Shown here: positions 20,791 through 33,400 of the stretch, piece by piece | How positions within the stretch are numbered: position 1 is the first letter of the stretch | Layout of the letters: every line of letters starts with the position of its first letter | DNA from: Eutreptiella sp. 'Long Island Sound 2002' | Taxonomy: Eukaryota > Euglenozoa > Euglenophyceae > Eutreptiales > Eutreptiaceae | Direction: 5' to 3' | Length of the DNA stretch: 64,000 nucleotides | Assembly (NCBI GenBank): GCA_964036045.1 | Contig: OZ038382.1 | Span: 150,734,961-150,798,960, forward strand | Made by a program: the position numbers and the translations under genes | The notes under the pieces: generated by a model | Databases searched by the model: none | Told to the model about the DNA's origin: nothing | Seen by the model: only the letters and a program-made list of their open reading frames with translations

Positions 20791-23700
20791 TGTTTGGGTT
20801 GTGCCGTTGCCCCGCCTTTCTTGGCTGGGGGCGGTGGTGTGTGTGGGTTTCCGCCCCCTCCGCCTGGTTTGGCAGGGGTCTGCAGTTTGTCCGCGAGGGT
20901 ATGGGTTTCGCCTTTATCGCGCTTCCCCCGGTAGGGTGCCGTGGTGCGCGCGTTTGGGTACGGGTTGTTGGTGAGCGTGTGCGGGACAGGTTTCGGCCCA
21001 GTGCTGCCCTGTCTTCGCCCTGGCTTGCGGTCCGTGTGTTGGTATGGGTTTCTCTGCTACGATGTTAGACATTTGTGAAGCCACGGATCTTTTATAAGAC
21101 CAATGGTGCAAAACTCACTTGTAGGTTTACGCCTTGAAATGAGGAACCTTGTTTTCACGCCAGAGGTATGCAAACTACAAATTCACAGACCTCAATGATG
21201 TCCAAAGCAGGCTCACAAAATCCAGACCACGGATATCCATTCATTGTCATTGTTGCATCGTGAAACGGGACCCTGAAATGTGACAGTGGACGGACCTTCA
21301 AATACTGATCATGATGAAATAATTATACAATCTGTTTGCTGCGTTCGCTGATCAACAAAGCGTACTCAATTGAAGCGTCGTCAATTTTTCACACAGAAAT
21401 TTGCACACGATGATCTGAGGCGTAAGCGCTGCTGCGGGTCCTATTAATCACAGCCAATTCTAACTGCCTGCAGCCAAGCTGAGAGGCGACAATCACTGCC
21501 ACTTACATGTTTGGGCGTAACCTCACCTGCCTTGGCCGGCTTTGTGGCACGTGTTGTTTGGTGTGGGTCCTCGCTACACACTGCCTTTCCTGGCTTGGGT
21601 TGTTGGCGTGTGTTCCGGTGTGGGTGTCGTCTCTAGTCCGCCTCCTGTGGCTGGGCCGCCGTCTTTGGTGGTGGGGGGTCCGTGGCCGTTCCTAGGGGGC
21701 TTCTGTGGGCATTGTTCTGCGCCCTCCTTGGGTGTGGGTTGGCGGAGGCTGAGGCGGGGGTGGTGGGCCGTCGCGTGTGGTGGTGGGCCTTGTGGGTGCT
21801 GCCCCGCCCTTCCTGGTTGGGACTGGCCGCTGGTCGCGGGTGGGGGGTCCGGCGGGTGTGGCTTCCGGTTCTTTCTTAATTGCGGCCGTTGGTGGCTGTG
21901 GTGGGTGGTTGTTTTGTGTCTTCCGGTAGGGTCCCCCATGGGTAGCGCTCCTCATCGCGGCCGGTTGGGGCTTGTCGTCCACTGTGGCGGGGTGGGTGGC
22001 CGCTTGTCCCCTCCGGTCGTGGTCTCCATGGCCGCCGCCCCCCCCCCTTGTTTTTTTTGAGGGGGGCTGTGTCCGTGGCCCTGTGGTTGATGGTTCTCCC
22101 TGTCCTCGGCGGGGGGCTGGTGTTAGCCTGCCTGGGGTAGTCTGTCATCTGGCTTGGTGGCGGCCCCGTGGATAGTGTTGGTTCTTTTTCGTTGGCTGGG
22201 GCCTGTCGCCGGGCTGGGCGGGGTGGTCTCCCCGTTTCCTGGTGGTGTGTTTTGTTGGTGGTGTCCTTGTCCCCGCCTGGTCGGGTGTTTGCCTCCCTTG
22301 GTGCGTTATTTGTTTGTTTTCATGGGTTTGTGGCCGCCGCCCTTGCTGCCCCCGCTTCCCCTTGTTGGTCATCCTGTCCTAGTCGGGTGGGGAGGGCTGC
22401 CCGTATGGCTTGTTCCGCCAGTGTCCTGCTCGTCTGTGGGTGGGGTCCCCCCCCCCATTTTTTTTGGAGGGGTTTTGCCTGATTCTCCCTCTGCCCTCCC
22501 TTGGCCGCTGCATGCACTGGTCGGTGAAGGGTGTGACAAACAGGACTGCAGACCGTGGTGCGGTGCGTTACTGTGTCGCGTGCGGTCATGGGCTGCGTCC
22601 CGGCCCCGTGCAGGTGGCAGTTTATGTACATGTGTAGGCCAATGGTCCGTCCCGCTGGGTGTGGGTTAGGCTCTGACGTTTTCCGCTGGGCGATTACGCC
22701 AGCCGGATCTTTGGCACGCGCGGGGTCAGGGGGGTCCGGGGTGGTTGAGGTGCCTTTCTGGGGGCGGGCTGTTCCTCCCATCCCGCTGCCACGTATTGGT
22801 GTTCGGCGGATTCAACATTCCTTCGGGCCATGGTGGTGTGTGTGGTCGGGCCATTTTGAGCCTGGGGGGAGGGGGTTGTGTCCGGTGCTGCCCGTGTCAC
22901 TACCGGCGCCTTCACTTTGGGGGGGGGGGGCTGCTGCGTCGGGTCTGTGGTCGTTTCTGTCTCTTGGCTTGTGCAGTGTGGTGCGGTGGGTTACGTGGAA
23001 GTTAGTGTGTGGCGGGTTGCTGTGTTGCGGTATTTTGTGCTGGCGGCTGTTTGTTCCCCACTACCGGGGTGCGACGCGGCGCGGTCAGGTTAGGTCGTCG
23101 GTTAACTTTCTGTGGGTTAGTGCGTTCTGTACTACGTGGTCTGGCATTTGGTGCTGGCGGCGAGGGTCAGACCGGCGGCTTTGTGGCACAGGTTATCACG
23201 TTGGCTGGCGGCCGGGGTGTGATTTGGCGGGATGGTTCCGGCCTGCATGGTCATTGTTGCGGCTGGCTTGGGTGGGCTGGTTGGCCGGGTACGGTGCGCA
23301 CTTGGGCGTGGGGATGCCCTCCCTTGGGGTGCGTGCCGGTGTGGTGGTACCGTGCCGTGTCTTCCGGGGGTTCCTCCGCCTGTTGAGGATGGCTGGCTGG
23401 GTGGCGGTGGGCGTGTCCCCCTCCCGGGTGTTTGTCCTTTATCCTGCCCCCATGTTGTTCCCCGTCCCCGGTGTTGTGGTTGCGTTCCCTTGCCTCCCCT
23501 GATGTTAGTGTCCCTGTGTGCGTGTGCAGGCTACTGCTGTGGAGGGGTTGTTGCCCCGGGTGTGGTGGATGTGGTTCTTGCGGCGTGCCGTTCTTGGTGT
23601 CTCCCTTCAGGCGTGCCCTCCTCTGTCCTCGTGCGGTGACTGGTGGCTTGTGGGCGCGAATCGGTGTGGTGGATGCGGTTCGTGTGGTGCCGGGTCCCGG

Positions 23701-24138
23701 CGGTCCGGCTGGCCTGGCACGGCGGGCGTGTGACCCTGGGGTTGACCCTTTTTGGGGCCAGTGCCCCAGTGCAGTGGTGTCCCGTGCCGGCCACTCCTCT
23801 CCCGGTTGTGGTGTACCCCCAGGTGGCTGTGGTGAGTAGCGCGTGGTGGGGTGGCGTGCTCTGTCCCGGTGTGTGGGGGTGGGGCAGTGTTGGTCCCGCT
23901 CGCTGCAAGGGCTTTCAGCTGGCGCTTTCCCCTCGTGGGTTTGTGTCTGGGGCCCTGTTTTTGGGGCGTGCCCCTTCCCTAGCGTTGTGGCCCTTTCCCC
24001 GTCTCGCTGCTGCTCCTTTTGGTGCTCTCGGTGTTCCCGTTCCCGTGGACGGACGTCACTTCCATCAACGCAGAAAAAGGGTGGATGTGGTAGGAATGCA
24101 AAACAGGGTATGAATAGAAGCTTGGGGGGGGTTCAAAA
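20791..24138 (-). other. GT-rich non-coding 3' region of element Y, with an AT-richer island
   Basis: On the minus strand this is CA-rich DNA like 49097-50980 downstream of element X. No protein-like ORF. The part 21063-21505 is clearly AT-richer than its surroundings and looks like a separate insertion of about 440 bp; I found no terminal repeats for it. A G12 run lies at 22919-22930. Confidence 0.5.
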
Positions 24139-24750
24139 TTAAGCTTGCATCATCACCCGTGCCGTCATTGGGTCCCCGCACACACCACGTTCCCCTACTG
24201 GTGCCCTGGAAATTGCCCATAACATTTTTTTGACACCCAGCAACGGAGCTCCCGCAGGGCGGGGGCGGACCACCAGGCGAGTTCGGCGGGGGGGGTAGGG
24301 GGAGGTCTCCGAGACCGGGGTCCTGGAGCGGCAGCGGCGGTGGCTGGGGGTGGGGGATGCGTGTCCCCGGCACGGGAAGCGAGAAAAGCGGGGCCGGTGG
24401 TGCCGTTGGTGCGGGGGGGGGGGGGGGCGCAGACATGGGCCTGCGGTGGCCTGCGTGGCTGCATCCCGGAGAGCGGGAGCGGGCGTCACGGCGGGAGTCA
24501 CGGCGGCGCCTCGGGGGGCGGGAGCGGTGACAGTGGGGCCTGGGGTGGGGGTACGCGCGCTGGCGCTGCGGGCGAGCGGGAGAGGCGGGGGGCTGGAGCG
24601 TTGTTCAGGCGGGGACGGGGAGGGGTGCCTTTTGTCGGGGCGGGCTCCTTCGCGGGGTGAGTCGGGCCATTCAGGGGGCGTCCAGGTGCCATGGGGGCAT
24701 CCTGCGGTTTTGCCCGGTACGGGGGGGGGGGGGCAAAAGTCCTCTGCTGT
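24139..24750 (-). pseudogene. Element Y: fragment of an element X-type ORF
   Basis: Minus-strand reading gives a Pro/Arg/Ser-rich region and then ELAWWSAPALRELRCWV (24230-24290). The corresponding part of element X has HLAWWSPPALQELDRWVKW (about 48690-48745), also right after a Pro-rich and SR-rich region. Similarity ends after this motif and the following sequence is unrelated, so this is a 3'-truncated or rearranged copy. Two long G runs (24413-24427 and 24721-24733) interrupt it. No function is known for the motif. Confidence 0.6.
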
Positions 24751-24842
24751 GTGGGTCTTCTGCGTAAGGGGGTTGCGCTGGGTGGGGCGGGTGTGGTGGT
24801 TGAGGTGGCATTTGGTACGGGTCAACACACCGAGCGCGCGCA

Positions 24843-25306
24843 CCGGTAGGGCGGCCGAGGCACGGGTAACTACAAAGCATACCCCCCGGGGCGGAGACAC
24901 TGGGGCAACCAAGCCGACCGAGCGGGCCAGCAGCAGTGGCGGTACCCCAAGGCCGCTGGTCCGAGCCCGGCCAGGCTGCATCGGGGACCATGGCAAACGT
25001 CACCCGGAGCCATGGAAGCAGTCGGTGACAAGCGGTACACAGTCCAGGAAGGGGTTGCCTGCCAAGCAGAGAGGCCCCGCAACTCAAGCCACAGGGGTGA
25101 GGCGATCGTACTGTGGACTCGCGGGAGCAATACCCCCTGTGGTGACAGATACTCCAAACGACTGGGCAGCCCCCTAGAGCTGCCACCCAAAGGAGGGAGC
25201 ATGTGCCCCTACCCATGGACACATGTGGTGACACCCTCCCACCCGGGACACCTGCACGGGGAAGCTGCGACACTGCCTTCCCAAGCACCTGCGGGACCGG
25301 CTTAAG
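24843..25306 (+). repeat. Dispersed 460 bp block, copy 2
   Basis: Partner of 16778-17237. It is preceded by a minisatellite A remnant (CAACACACCGAGCGCGCGCA at 24825-24844). Confidence 0.8.
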
Positions 25307-25792
25307 GGGCACCTGAACTAGGGCTGTGGGAGGGACAGACCGTAACCTTGGTAAGAGCGTTTTCCTGCATTGTCAAAGGAGGCATCCCGAGCGCCCAAAG
25401 ATACTTACCTACCTACCTCTCTCTGGTACAATGCATGTTGCTGTTGGCGGAACACCTAGTAAAATGAGCAAACAAATGGCACAGTTGATCAACTTGGATC
25501 TAAGAGGATCAAAACAGAAGCCCAGAACCGGATCGCCGTTGGGATGGTGTTAACCACAAAAGTGCCACCACAGGGGCAATCTTTATGCGCAACATCCGGA
25601 AACACGTCAGAGCCGATCCTGGTGGAGGCACAGATACCACAGAAGGCCTCCATGTTGTGGACGAGCGGCGTTTAGTCCGTCTTTGTCACACGCATACTAC
25701 CCTGTCCTAAAAAAATAGGTAGAACAATCTCAAATTTGAAAGTACCGCTAGGGTTATGTATTTATGATATTTCTTGTCATATATTTCAATCA
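25142..25792 (+). repeat. 651 bp flanking direct repeat R, left copy
   Basis: Starts GTGACAGATACTCC and ends TTTCAATCA directly at the left LTR. It matches 43343-43994 in the same orientation with roughly 3-4 % differences by eye. It contains an (ACCT)n motif at 25405-25420. It lies exactly where a target-site duplication would be, but is about a hundred times longer than usual. Confidence 0.9.
25405..25420 (+). repeat. (ACCT)n terminal motif
   Basis: TTACCTACCTACCTCT closes the repeat family that includes the 460 bp block. The same tail is seen at 51459-51475 (plus) and 20272-20292 (minus), and in the duplicate at 43605-43620. Confidence 0.7.
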
Positions 25793-28700
25793 TGACGCGT
25801 TCCCGTGGGAGGCCTGGCCACGGGACGCTGCGGCGGACACGGGCAAGCAAGCAGGCAGGCAAAGCACTGCCCTAACAAGGGCATCCTCATGCTCGTGTCA
25901 TGTGACAAAGCGTTTCAGGATCCTTGCCACTCTGAAACAGGAGAACAAAAGTATGTACAGGAACACATCAGGATATGTACACATGGGGTGAAGACTGGAC
26001 TGGAATAAGGGCATCACATGACAATAGCCACTCAGTCCCAACTCATGTCCCAATCCCAGGTCCGACCCTCCCAGTGGCTGGCAGGGGCGGGGGCCCAAAC
26101 ACAACCCATGCCCTGCTCAGTCAGGACCCTGAAACCCTGCCAATGGGGGAGGGTGTCCCGCCCATCCACAGGCGAGTTCCTGGAAACAAAGGGGCTCCAA
26201 GGCCAACTAACAGTGGTCCCTATGCTCCCCTAACAGCAGGTCCCAACTCTCCTCTGAGCCAGAGATAAGGCCCCGCCATTGTCCCCTAGGGGTTGGTAGC
26301 TGAAAATGGGCTGTTTCAGCCCAAACTGATATTAGCTCGAAAAACTCCAAAATTGATCTCTTGCCCGGACCCGCCAGAGGTGGGGACAAGGCAACTGACC
26401 CTCTGCCCTTCGAGTACTAACTCCCTGGGGCCCTCACCCAACCTGGTTCCCTCTGATGGTCCCGGCATCAGGGCACCACAGGCTCGTCAAGTGGGGTCAT
26501 GATGCCAAAATCACCAAACTTGGCGTCATTCCCACGCGTGATTTGCCTGATCAAGGCAAGGCCAATGGCTCACAGGATAGGAGGCAGGACCTAAGACCTA
26601 CATCTGAGTGCTCGCCTTGGAATTAGGCCAGAGCTCATTGTGGGCAAAGAGATATGGGGCCGCCAATTGACCACACGGGGGGCTGAAATTGGGGTCCCAA
26701 AAGGGGGTCATTTTGGCTGCTCAAAATGAGCCAAAATCTGGGGTATCCCCAATGGTATATCTCCATGCCGGCTTGGAGATCGGATCTGCCATTCCACATG
26801 CCATCCACTGGGAGCCCAGGAAAGACTCACATGTACTTGGCTCCCAAAGATCTCCATGGCCCTCGGCGTCGTGATGATCCAAACTGGGTCCACAAATGCC
26901 AAAATGGCAAAATCGGTTGTCACGGTCGACCTTCCAGGGTAGGAAACCTTGGCGATTTTGTCGCGCCAAGCCCTGATTGACGACCTTGGATATCCCCTTG
27001 GGTCCCATGCCTTGGGATTTGGCTTGCTGTCACACTGGCTGCTTACTGTTCACCGAGGGGATGACCACACGGACGGGGCAGAAAGCAGCATGCGGTGCAA
27101 AGGGGGGGATCATGGATTGCATCAAAAGTTGAATAACTCCGGATGAGCCTGAGGAGCAAACATGAAACTCAATGGTGTTCAACCCTTGGTCTGCTGCTAC
27201 AATAATTGAGTTTCGTTCCTGCCTAGGTCCCTTGCCACATGGAGATATGGTACTTCCAATATGGAATAGAATGGCAAAAACAGCAAAATTTGGCCAAAAT
27301 GGCCCGCACTCATGATTCCATATCTCCATGGCCACGGCGAAGATCCTTCCAACCAAAAGTGCTATAGACACCTGGGACTCAGGTCCCAATATATGCCGCT
27401 TGCCAACCCTCATGGTCGCCTCTAGCTATTTTCCCCATTGGAGAGAAAATGACACACAAATGGGGCAGAATGGCAACATACCCCAAATTGGGTGACTCAC
27501 AACTCTCCCTTTCGAGAGGAGAGGCCACATGGGGAAACACCCCATTCGATGCGGGTTTATGTGCCCTCTCCGAAGCGTGCTTACCCTTGGTCAAGTGGCG
27601 CACACAACCTCGGCGGTGAAATCAGGGGGAGAAGGGGGTTGTGGCCATTCTGGGCAAAAGGGCCAAAATTCACCCAAAAGTGGTCACACGAAAAATCGTA
27701 TCTCCATATCACAAGAGAAGGGAGCCTCGGGCTTTTGCATGGATGCAAACCGAAGCTTTGCTTCCCTTTTGCAACAAGGGTTGAGATTCAAAGCATGATG
27801 GACACATTTTTAACACCTCAATCCTTGAAGCACACTATTTATGGGAAAAGGTGCATATATCGGCGATATTGGTATGTACATATCTTTGGGTCATTGAGGA
27901 ACAAAAATATGAGCAAATACGTTTGGAGTAGGCCCATAGTAGGTGCCTTCAAAAATGCCCACTATGGTTAGATCGTCTCCGCCCACTCATGTCATTAGTG
28001 CTCGCATAAGAGCGCGTGTGCAAAGAGGCAGTATGGCACGCGTGCTCACAAGGCGACATTATATGAAATGGAAGACAAGGTTGTAAAAATCAACCAAGCC
28101 ATCCACAATGATCTTCGTGGTCTCTACTTTACATATTGCCTTGGTTCGAGGCTCAACTCTGCATAGGTTTTGAGTACGAGCCTCCGGGTTTTGGCCATTT
28201 TGGCCTAATTTTCGACCAAAATTTGCCCTTTTTCAAAACATCAGTTTTGGTACGCATTCAATTGCGTGGAGCCATCGTTGAGTTGGCTCGAAGATCAAAA
28301 ATGGCCTAGGGCTTTTGGTCTTGTGAGCATTGTGTTCGGTTATTAACGTTCATGCTCACAAGGCCACAAAGTTAGCGTTTGCGCACGCAAACGGCTTGGG
28401 TTCGCGAAACCCATAGGCTGCCTAAAACATCCCTATTGCCCTCTTCCGTATTCAAAATGATATGCCCACGTGAAAGGGGCATGGATGGAAGGCATAGGGG
28501 GGGAATGTAGGGTTCCGTCCGAACTCGTGGTCCTTGAGAACCATGAGTTCGAGCGATCGACGGAAAAGCTTGCGCCCTGATTTTCTCTCAGACGCAACGG
28601 CGAAAAATTCTGGTGAACACAACAGATGAAAGTACAAGAAAAGCCCTCTAGATCCAGCCCTTAAATTCTCTCAGAACCTCAAAGGTACTCGAGAAAAGTC

Positions 28701-28993
28701 CATCACAAAACTCGCCACGTAGAAGCGACGAAAGGCGACAACAGGCGGCGATTTCACGACAATTAGAAATCGCGGTAGAAATCGGGTATTTCACCGATTT
28801 CTGACCGAAAATCGACCAAGACAATAAAATTATGGTAATTTCACATCGATTTAATGGTTAAGGATCGGATTCCAGATCTCGCGGATTAGAAGCCAGGGAT
28901 ATCCCGCTGACGGCCGGTGTCAACGGCTTCCGCACGGGTGTGACGGCTCACAGGCCTCCGGGCCATAAGCCATAGGTTCTGGGTACCGCTTCA
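25793..28993 (-). repeat. 3' LTR of the 17.5 kb element (3,201 bp)
   Basis: On the plus strand it runs from TGACGCGTTCCCG to GGGTACCGCTTCA. In the element's sense it begins TGAAGCGGTA and ends AACGCGTCA. It is collinear with 40132-43342 over its whole length with scattered substitutions and small indels. ORFs inside are shared by both LTRs but have no protein signature. Confidence 0.95.
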
Positions 28994-29004
28994 CCCTCCT
29001 CCTT
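28994..29004 (-). promoter_or_regulatory. Polypurine tract of the 17.5 kb element
   Basis: Minus-strand AAGGAGGAGGG directly before the TGAAGCGG start of the 3' LTR. It would prime plus-strand DNA synthesis. The 2.65 kb element has AAGGAGGGGGG in the same place (53764-53774). Confidence 0.8.
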
Positions 29005-30479
29005 AGAGCAAACCCAGGGGGGGGCTCCATAACACCCAAGCATGGCAGCGGGTACCCAGGACCATCACCTGAAGGGAGGGGGGGGTGTCAGATCCTCACT
29101 TCAGGCCGATTTGCGGGTTAGGTTGCCCATTACAATCCCACAGTAAGATAGGTACTGTAGTTGTTAGTAACCGCAATTGTAGTATCAAGTATCAAGTTCC
29201 GGGTCCTGGCGGCGATTGTTCGGCATCCAAAGGACCCGGTAACCCATACCAGGCGCACCGGGTGCCGGCTGCGGCGGTCACCACCACGGTGGCAGTGGCA
29301 TACACGGCCAACATAAGCGTCACACGACGACCGAGGTGGTCCCACAGGTCAAAAACGACCACAAGGATCCATCGGGCTACCCCAGGCTTCCCAAGGCCGC
29401 AGTCTGGGGGAGAGTCCCCACGGATCCTTCCTTGGGCGGACCATGTCCATATCCACGACGCGAGTCCAGAGTGGTAAAGCCGAACAAGCTCCTCCATAAG
29501 GGATCGGGCATCAAGGCCGTCTTTTCCCTCGCCCCATTACCACGAAGGCCATGCCCCGGGGGGTCCGCATGCAGTCTGGGCGGAGGCGTCGACTCCTCAA
29601 ACCACCAGTTTCCCAGGCAGACTGACAGAGGTCAGGACACCGGAGGACGCCACCCGATTGCAAGTGCGTCTGCGAGTCGGTAGGCTCATACTGGGACTGA
29701 CAGTGGCGGACGGCTGGGAGTGTAGTCAGGCAACTGGGCTTCCTGCCTGGCGCCAGAGGATCTCAGCACATCACAGCCATTAGGGCACACGGTATCACGG
29801 GCACTCAAACGGAAGAATCTGTACTTAGGTACTGGTCCAGGCTCGACCTTATGTAAGAGCATGTACACGGCGACTCAGGGCGCCTTCGTATTCCGATTCG
29901 TGTCCCTTCGGGGGAGAAAACAGTCCATATCTCGGTGATGGGCTGACAACACTTAACATGCAGATTCACATATCCTGGGGGGCGGACAAGTGAGCAAGAA
30001 ACAGGTAAATAGGCGTGTAAACACACTCTGGATGGAGCGCCAAACCACGCCCCGGTCAGGATAAGGAATATGCAGGAGGGTGGACAGAAAGACGCCTGAG
30101 GTCAAGCCATATATAGTCTGCAGACACACGTAGACTGGTCTGGATCCCGCAAGAGCCATGGGACCAGACCACACACCCAAAAATCGCAATGCCGATGACA
30201 GCGGCATCCGTTGCGCAACGTCTTATGGGCTTCAAGGCCCTGAGAGCTCAGGAAATGTCAAGGTCAGTCGCGCTGCCTGGTTTTCCAAGGATTCAGCAGG
30301 CGGGGAGTGACGAATAGGAGTGGAAGAGAGGGGCCATCCTCCCCTGGATTCAGCAGGGGGGGGTATATGGCCACTCAGATGGCATGTCACCGGAAAATTG
30401 AAGAGAGCAAGCAAGTGAGGGACAATCTGTCGACCAAACAAGTGCTCAAACTGCATCAGGGGAGAGCTCAGGGCGGTGA
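29005..30479 (-). other. 3' untranslated region of the 17.5 kb element
   Basis: About 1.5 kb between the end of the pol ORF and the polypurine tract. No protein-like ORF is recognised; short open frames on both strands are unremarkable. Confidence 0.5.
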
Positions 30480-33400
30480 TCAGGCGCCCCTGGCTGCAAT
30501 CGCCCGGGTGAGTGCCGCCAAGTCGGAGACATGGATCTCCGTCTTGTGCTTGCGGATGTAGTCCATGAAGTGGGTGTTCATCCGCTGCACGAACGAAGAG
30601 ACGGGTTGCGAGCTACCGTGGGACGGCCCATAGCCTCGCCAACGAACCTTGAACTCCAGGCCTCCGGGTGCCGAGGCGTTCGGATGCTGGGCCAGGATCC
30701 TCTCGACGTTATAGTCGTCCTGCTCAGCATAATCGTCGTCCGAATCAGCCTCATGTGCGGCGTAGTCCAGGGACACATGTTGGCCACGGAGGTCGGGTTC
30801 CCGCACACGGAGTTGACTCTCGTGGCGCTCCCGGAACTGTCCGTGACCCACCTTGATGCGGTAGGTGTCCTCACCAATCCTGCGGACCACCTCTCCGGGT
30901 GTGAACCAGGTTTTGGTGCCGTGGGTGCCCATAGGGCGGGGTCTCATCACCCACACCGGGTCTCCCACCCTGAACTTTTGCGCTGTCGAGCTGGGGGCGG
31001 ACTTCTGACGCTCAGCATGCTCCTTCTCGAGCTGCTGGCGGATGTCCCGTGCCGTTGCCTCTTGCCGCACGAAGAATTCCTTGGCGTCCATGGCCATACC
31101 ATCACCAGACAAGGGAAGTCCCCGACCAAGGGGGTCCCTGCCGAACAGAATCTGGTGAGGGGACAAACCACCCGGAGTGGGGGTGTCATGATGGGCCTTC
31201 AGAGCGGGCCACATCTCCTCAACCCAATTCCGACGTGGATTGGTGATGTGAATCTTGCGTAGCTTCTCGAACAGCTGCCTTCCAGCCACTTCAGCCCGGC
31301 CATTGAACCGGCTGAGATAGGCGACGCTCTTGGCATGACGTATTCCCATGAGGGAACGCATGGCCTTGAACCAGCCACCAGTAAACTGGGGCCCTCGGTC
31401 ACTGCAAATGGTGCGGGGGATGTCAAAGACGGTCAGCCAATGACGAATCATCATGACTGCCACTTCCTTGGCAAGCAACCCCCTTTTGCGTGTGGGAACG
31501 GCTACTACATAGCCGCTGTGGCGGTCCACACAAAGGACCACACAGTCAAAGGGCTCCTTGCCTATGTGAACTTCGGGCATGGAGAAGACGTCCATGGCCA
31601 CGCTCTCCATGGGCTGGTCAGGCACCGGAGTCCATTGGGCTTCCCCCTTGACGTTCCGGTTATCGGAATTGCAGGCTTGACAGACCGAGCAACCCTTTCT
31701 TGACCTTCTTGATGGCGTTGTAAAGACCAATCTGGTCGATCTCAAACCGGCTCTGCATGTCCAGGGCTTGCTTTTGACCCCTGGGTGCATCATGTTGTGG
31801 TGCCAGGCCTCACACAGCTCGAGCACCAAGGACTCCGGGACAAGCAGCTTACCATTCCGGTAGAGCTTGTGGTCCTCCTCAGTCAGCCCCTTGGGCCACT
31901 TCTGCCCGTCATCAGGGTCGGTCACAGCCCTATATTCGGCCTCAAAGGCCTCAGAATTGCCGTAGTCGTCGGTCCAGTCGTCCTGGAGGCAAGATTCAGG
32001 GAAGAGGTGCTTGTCGGACTCAGCTCCCTCAGGGGCGAGTACTCTGACCGCTCTGCCCATCCTCGTTCCGAGCGGGGCATCCGCAGCCATGACGACGAAG
32101 CATTTAACACCCTCCTCCTCCATCAGGCGCTCGATTTCTATGATCCTCTTGGCCTCAGCGGTCTCAGCCTCATCGCCATGGGCGGAGACATCCGTCATGC
32201 CCTTGCTGGCGGGATACGCCCACCTACTGAGACAGTCCGCCACGGTGTTGTCCTTGCCAGGAACATACACAACCGTGAGGTCGAACTTGGCCAAGGTCTC
32301 ATGCCATCTTGCCCGTCGGGAGGCGGGACCAGAGGGGGTGTCCACGTGCTCTTTGTGCCACGACTGCAGACTCTGATGGTCGGTGCAGACGGTGACGGGA
32401 TGGAGGGCTATGTACCCAGCCCATTTCCTGAGAGCCATGACGATGGCATACGCCTCCTTTTCACGGGGCGTCCACGTCCGTCTCTGGCCTTCCGCCAGGA
32501 CTCGGCTCCAGAAGGCCACTGGCACGTGCCTCCCATCGTCAAGCACTTGTTCCAACACAGCGCCAACGGCGTAGTCGGAAGCGTCGGTGCGCATGGCGAA
32601 CCCTTGGTCAGGATCCACGAGGTGCAGACCCACTGCGGATAGCAGCGCCTGCTTCATCCCCTCAAAGGCACGGTCGGACTCTCCATTCCTGACCAAAGCC
32701 TTCTTGGACCTCTTCTTGGTCTCCTCTCGGTTGCCCTTGAGCATGGTCGTCATGGGGGCTGCATACTCGGCATACATCTTGATGTACCCCGAGTAGTAGT
32801 TGCAGAACCCCAAGTACGCCCGTAGCTCAGAGACCGTTTGGGGCTTTTCCAGGTGCTCGACCGCAGCCACCTTGCCAGGTATGGGCTTCCGCTGCCCGTT
32901 CCCAACTACGTGGCCAGCGAAGACCACCTCGCTTACCGCAATGGTGGCCTTGTCACTGCTGCCCGTGAGCTTTTGCCGAACCAGAAGGTCCAGCACTCTG
33001 GTAACGTCCCTCTCATGTGCCTCCAGGAGCTCCTCATAGCTCATACTGGGGTCCCCGGACGCGATGATGACGTCGTCCACGAAGAGGTCCGCACAGTCAC
33101 GCACCGGCTCAAGCAGGTTCTCCAGCATCCGCTGAAAAGCCGCATTGCCGTTGGTAACGCCCATGGGCATCACCTTCCACTGGAGGGGTCCAAGTGGTGT
33201 GCTCATTGCTGTGCAAGCACAGGATTCCTCGGCGAGAGGCATCTGATGATAACCATGTTTCAGGTCAATCACCGTGAAGATCCTTCGCCGGTGTTGTTTT
33301 TGCAGCATGTCCTCAATGAGGGGCAGCGTATAGCTGTCATGCTGCGTTTGGGCGTTTACGCCGCGGTAGTCGACCACGAGCCGCCACTCCCCGGCCACCT

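Noticed and set aside
27492-27971. ORF in the left LTR, with its partner at 41789-42310 in the right LTR
   Set aside because: Conserved only because the LTRs are duplicates; no domain, and it is antisense to the element's transcription.
28180-28215. Possible relic of a dinoflagellate spliced leader (TTGGCCATTTTGGCC)
   Set aside because: Only the CCATTTTGGC core agrees; the rest of the leader is absent and the motif is part of the LTR.
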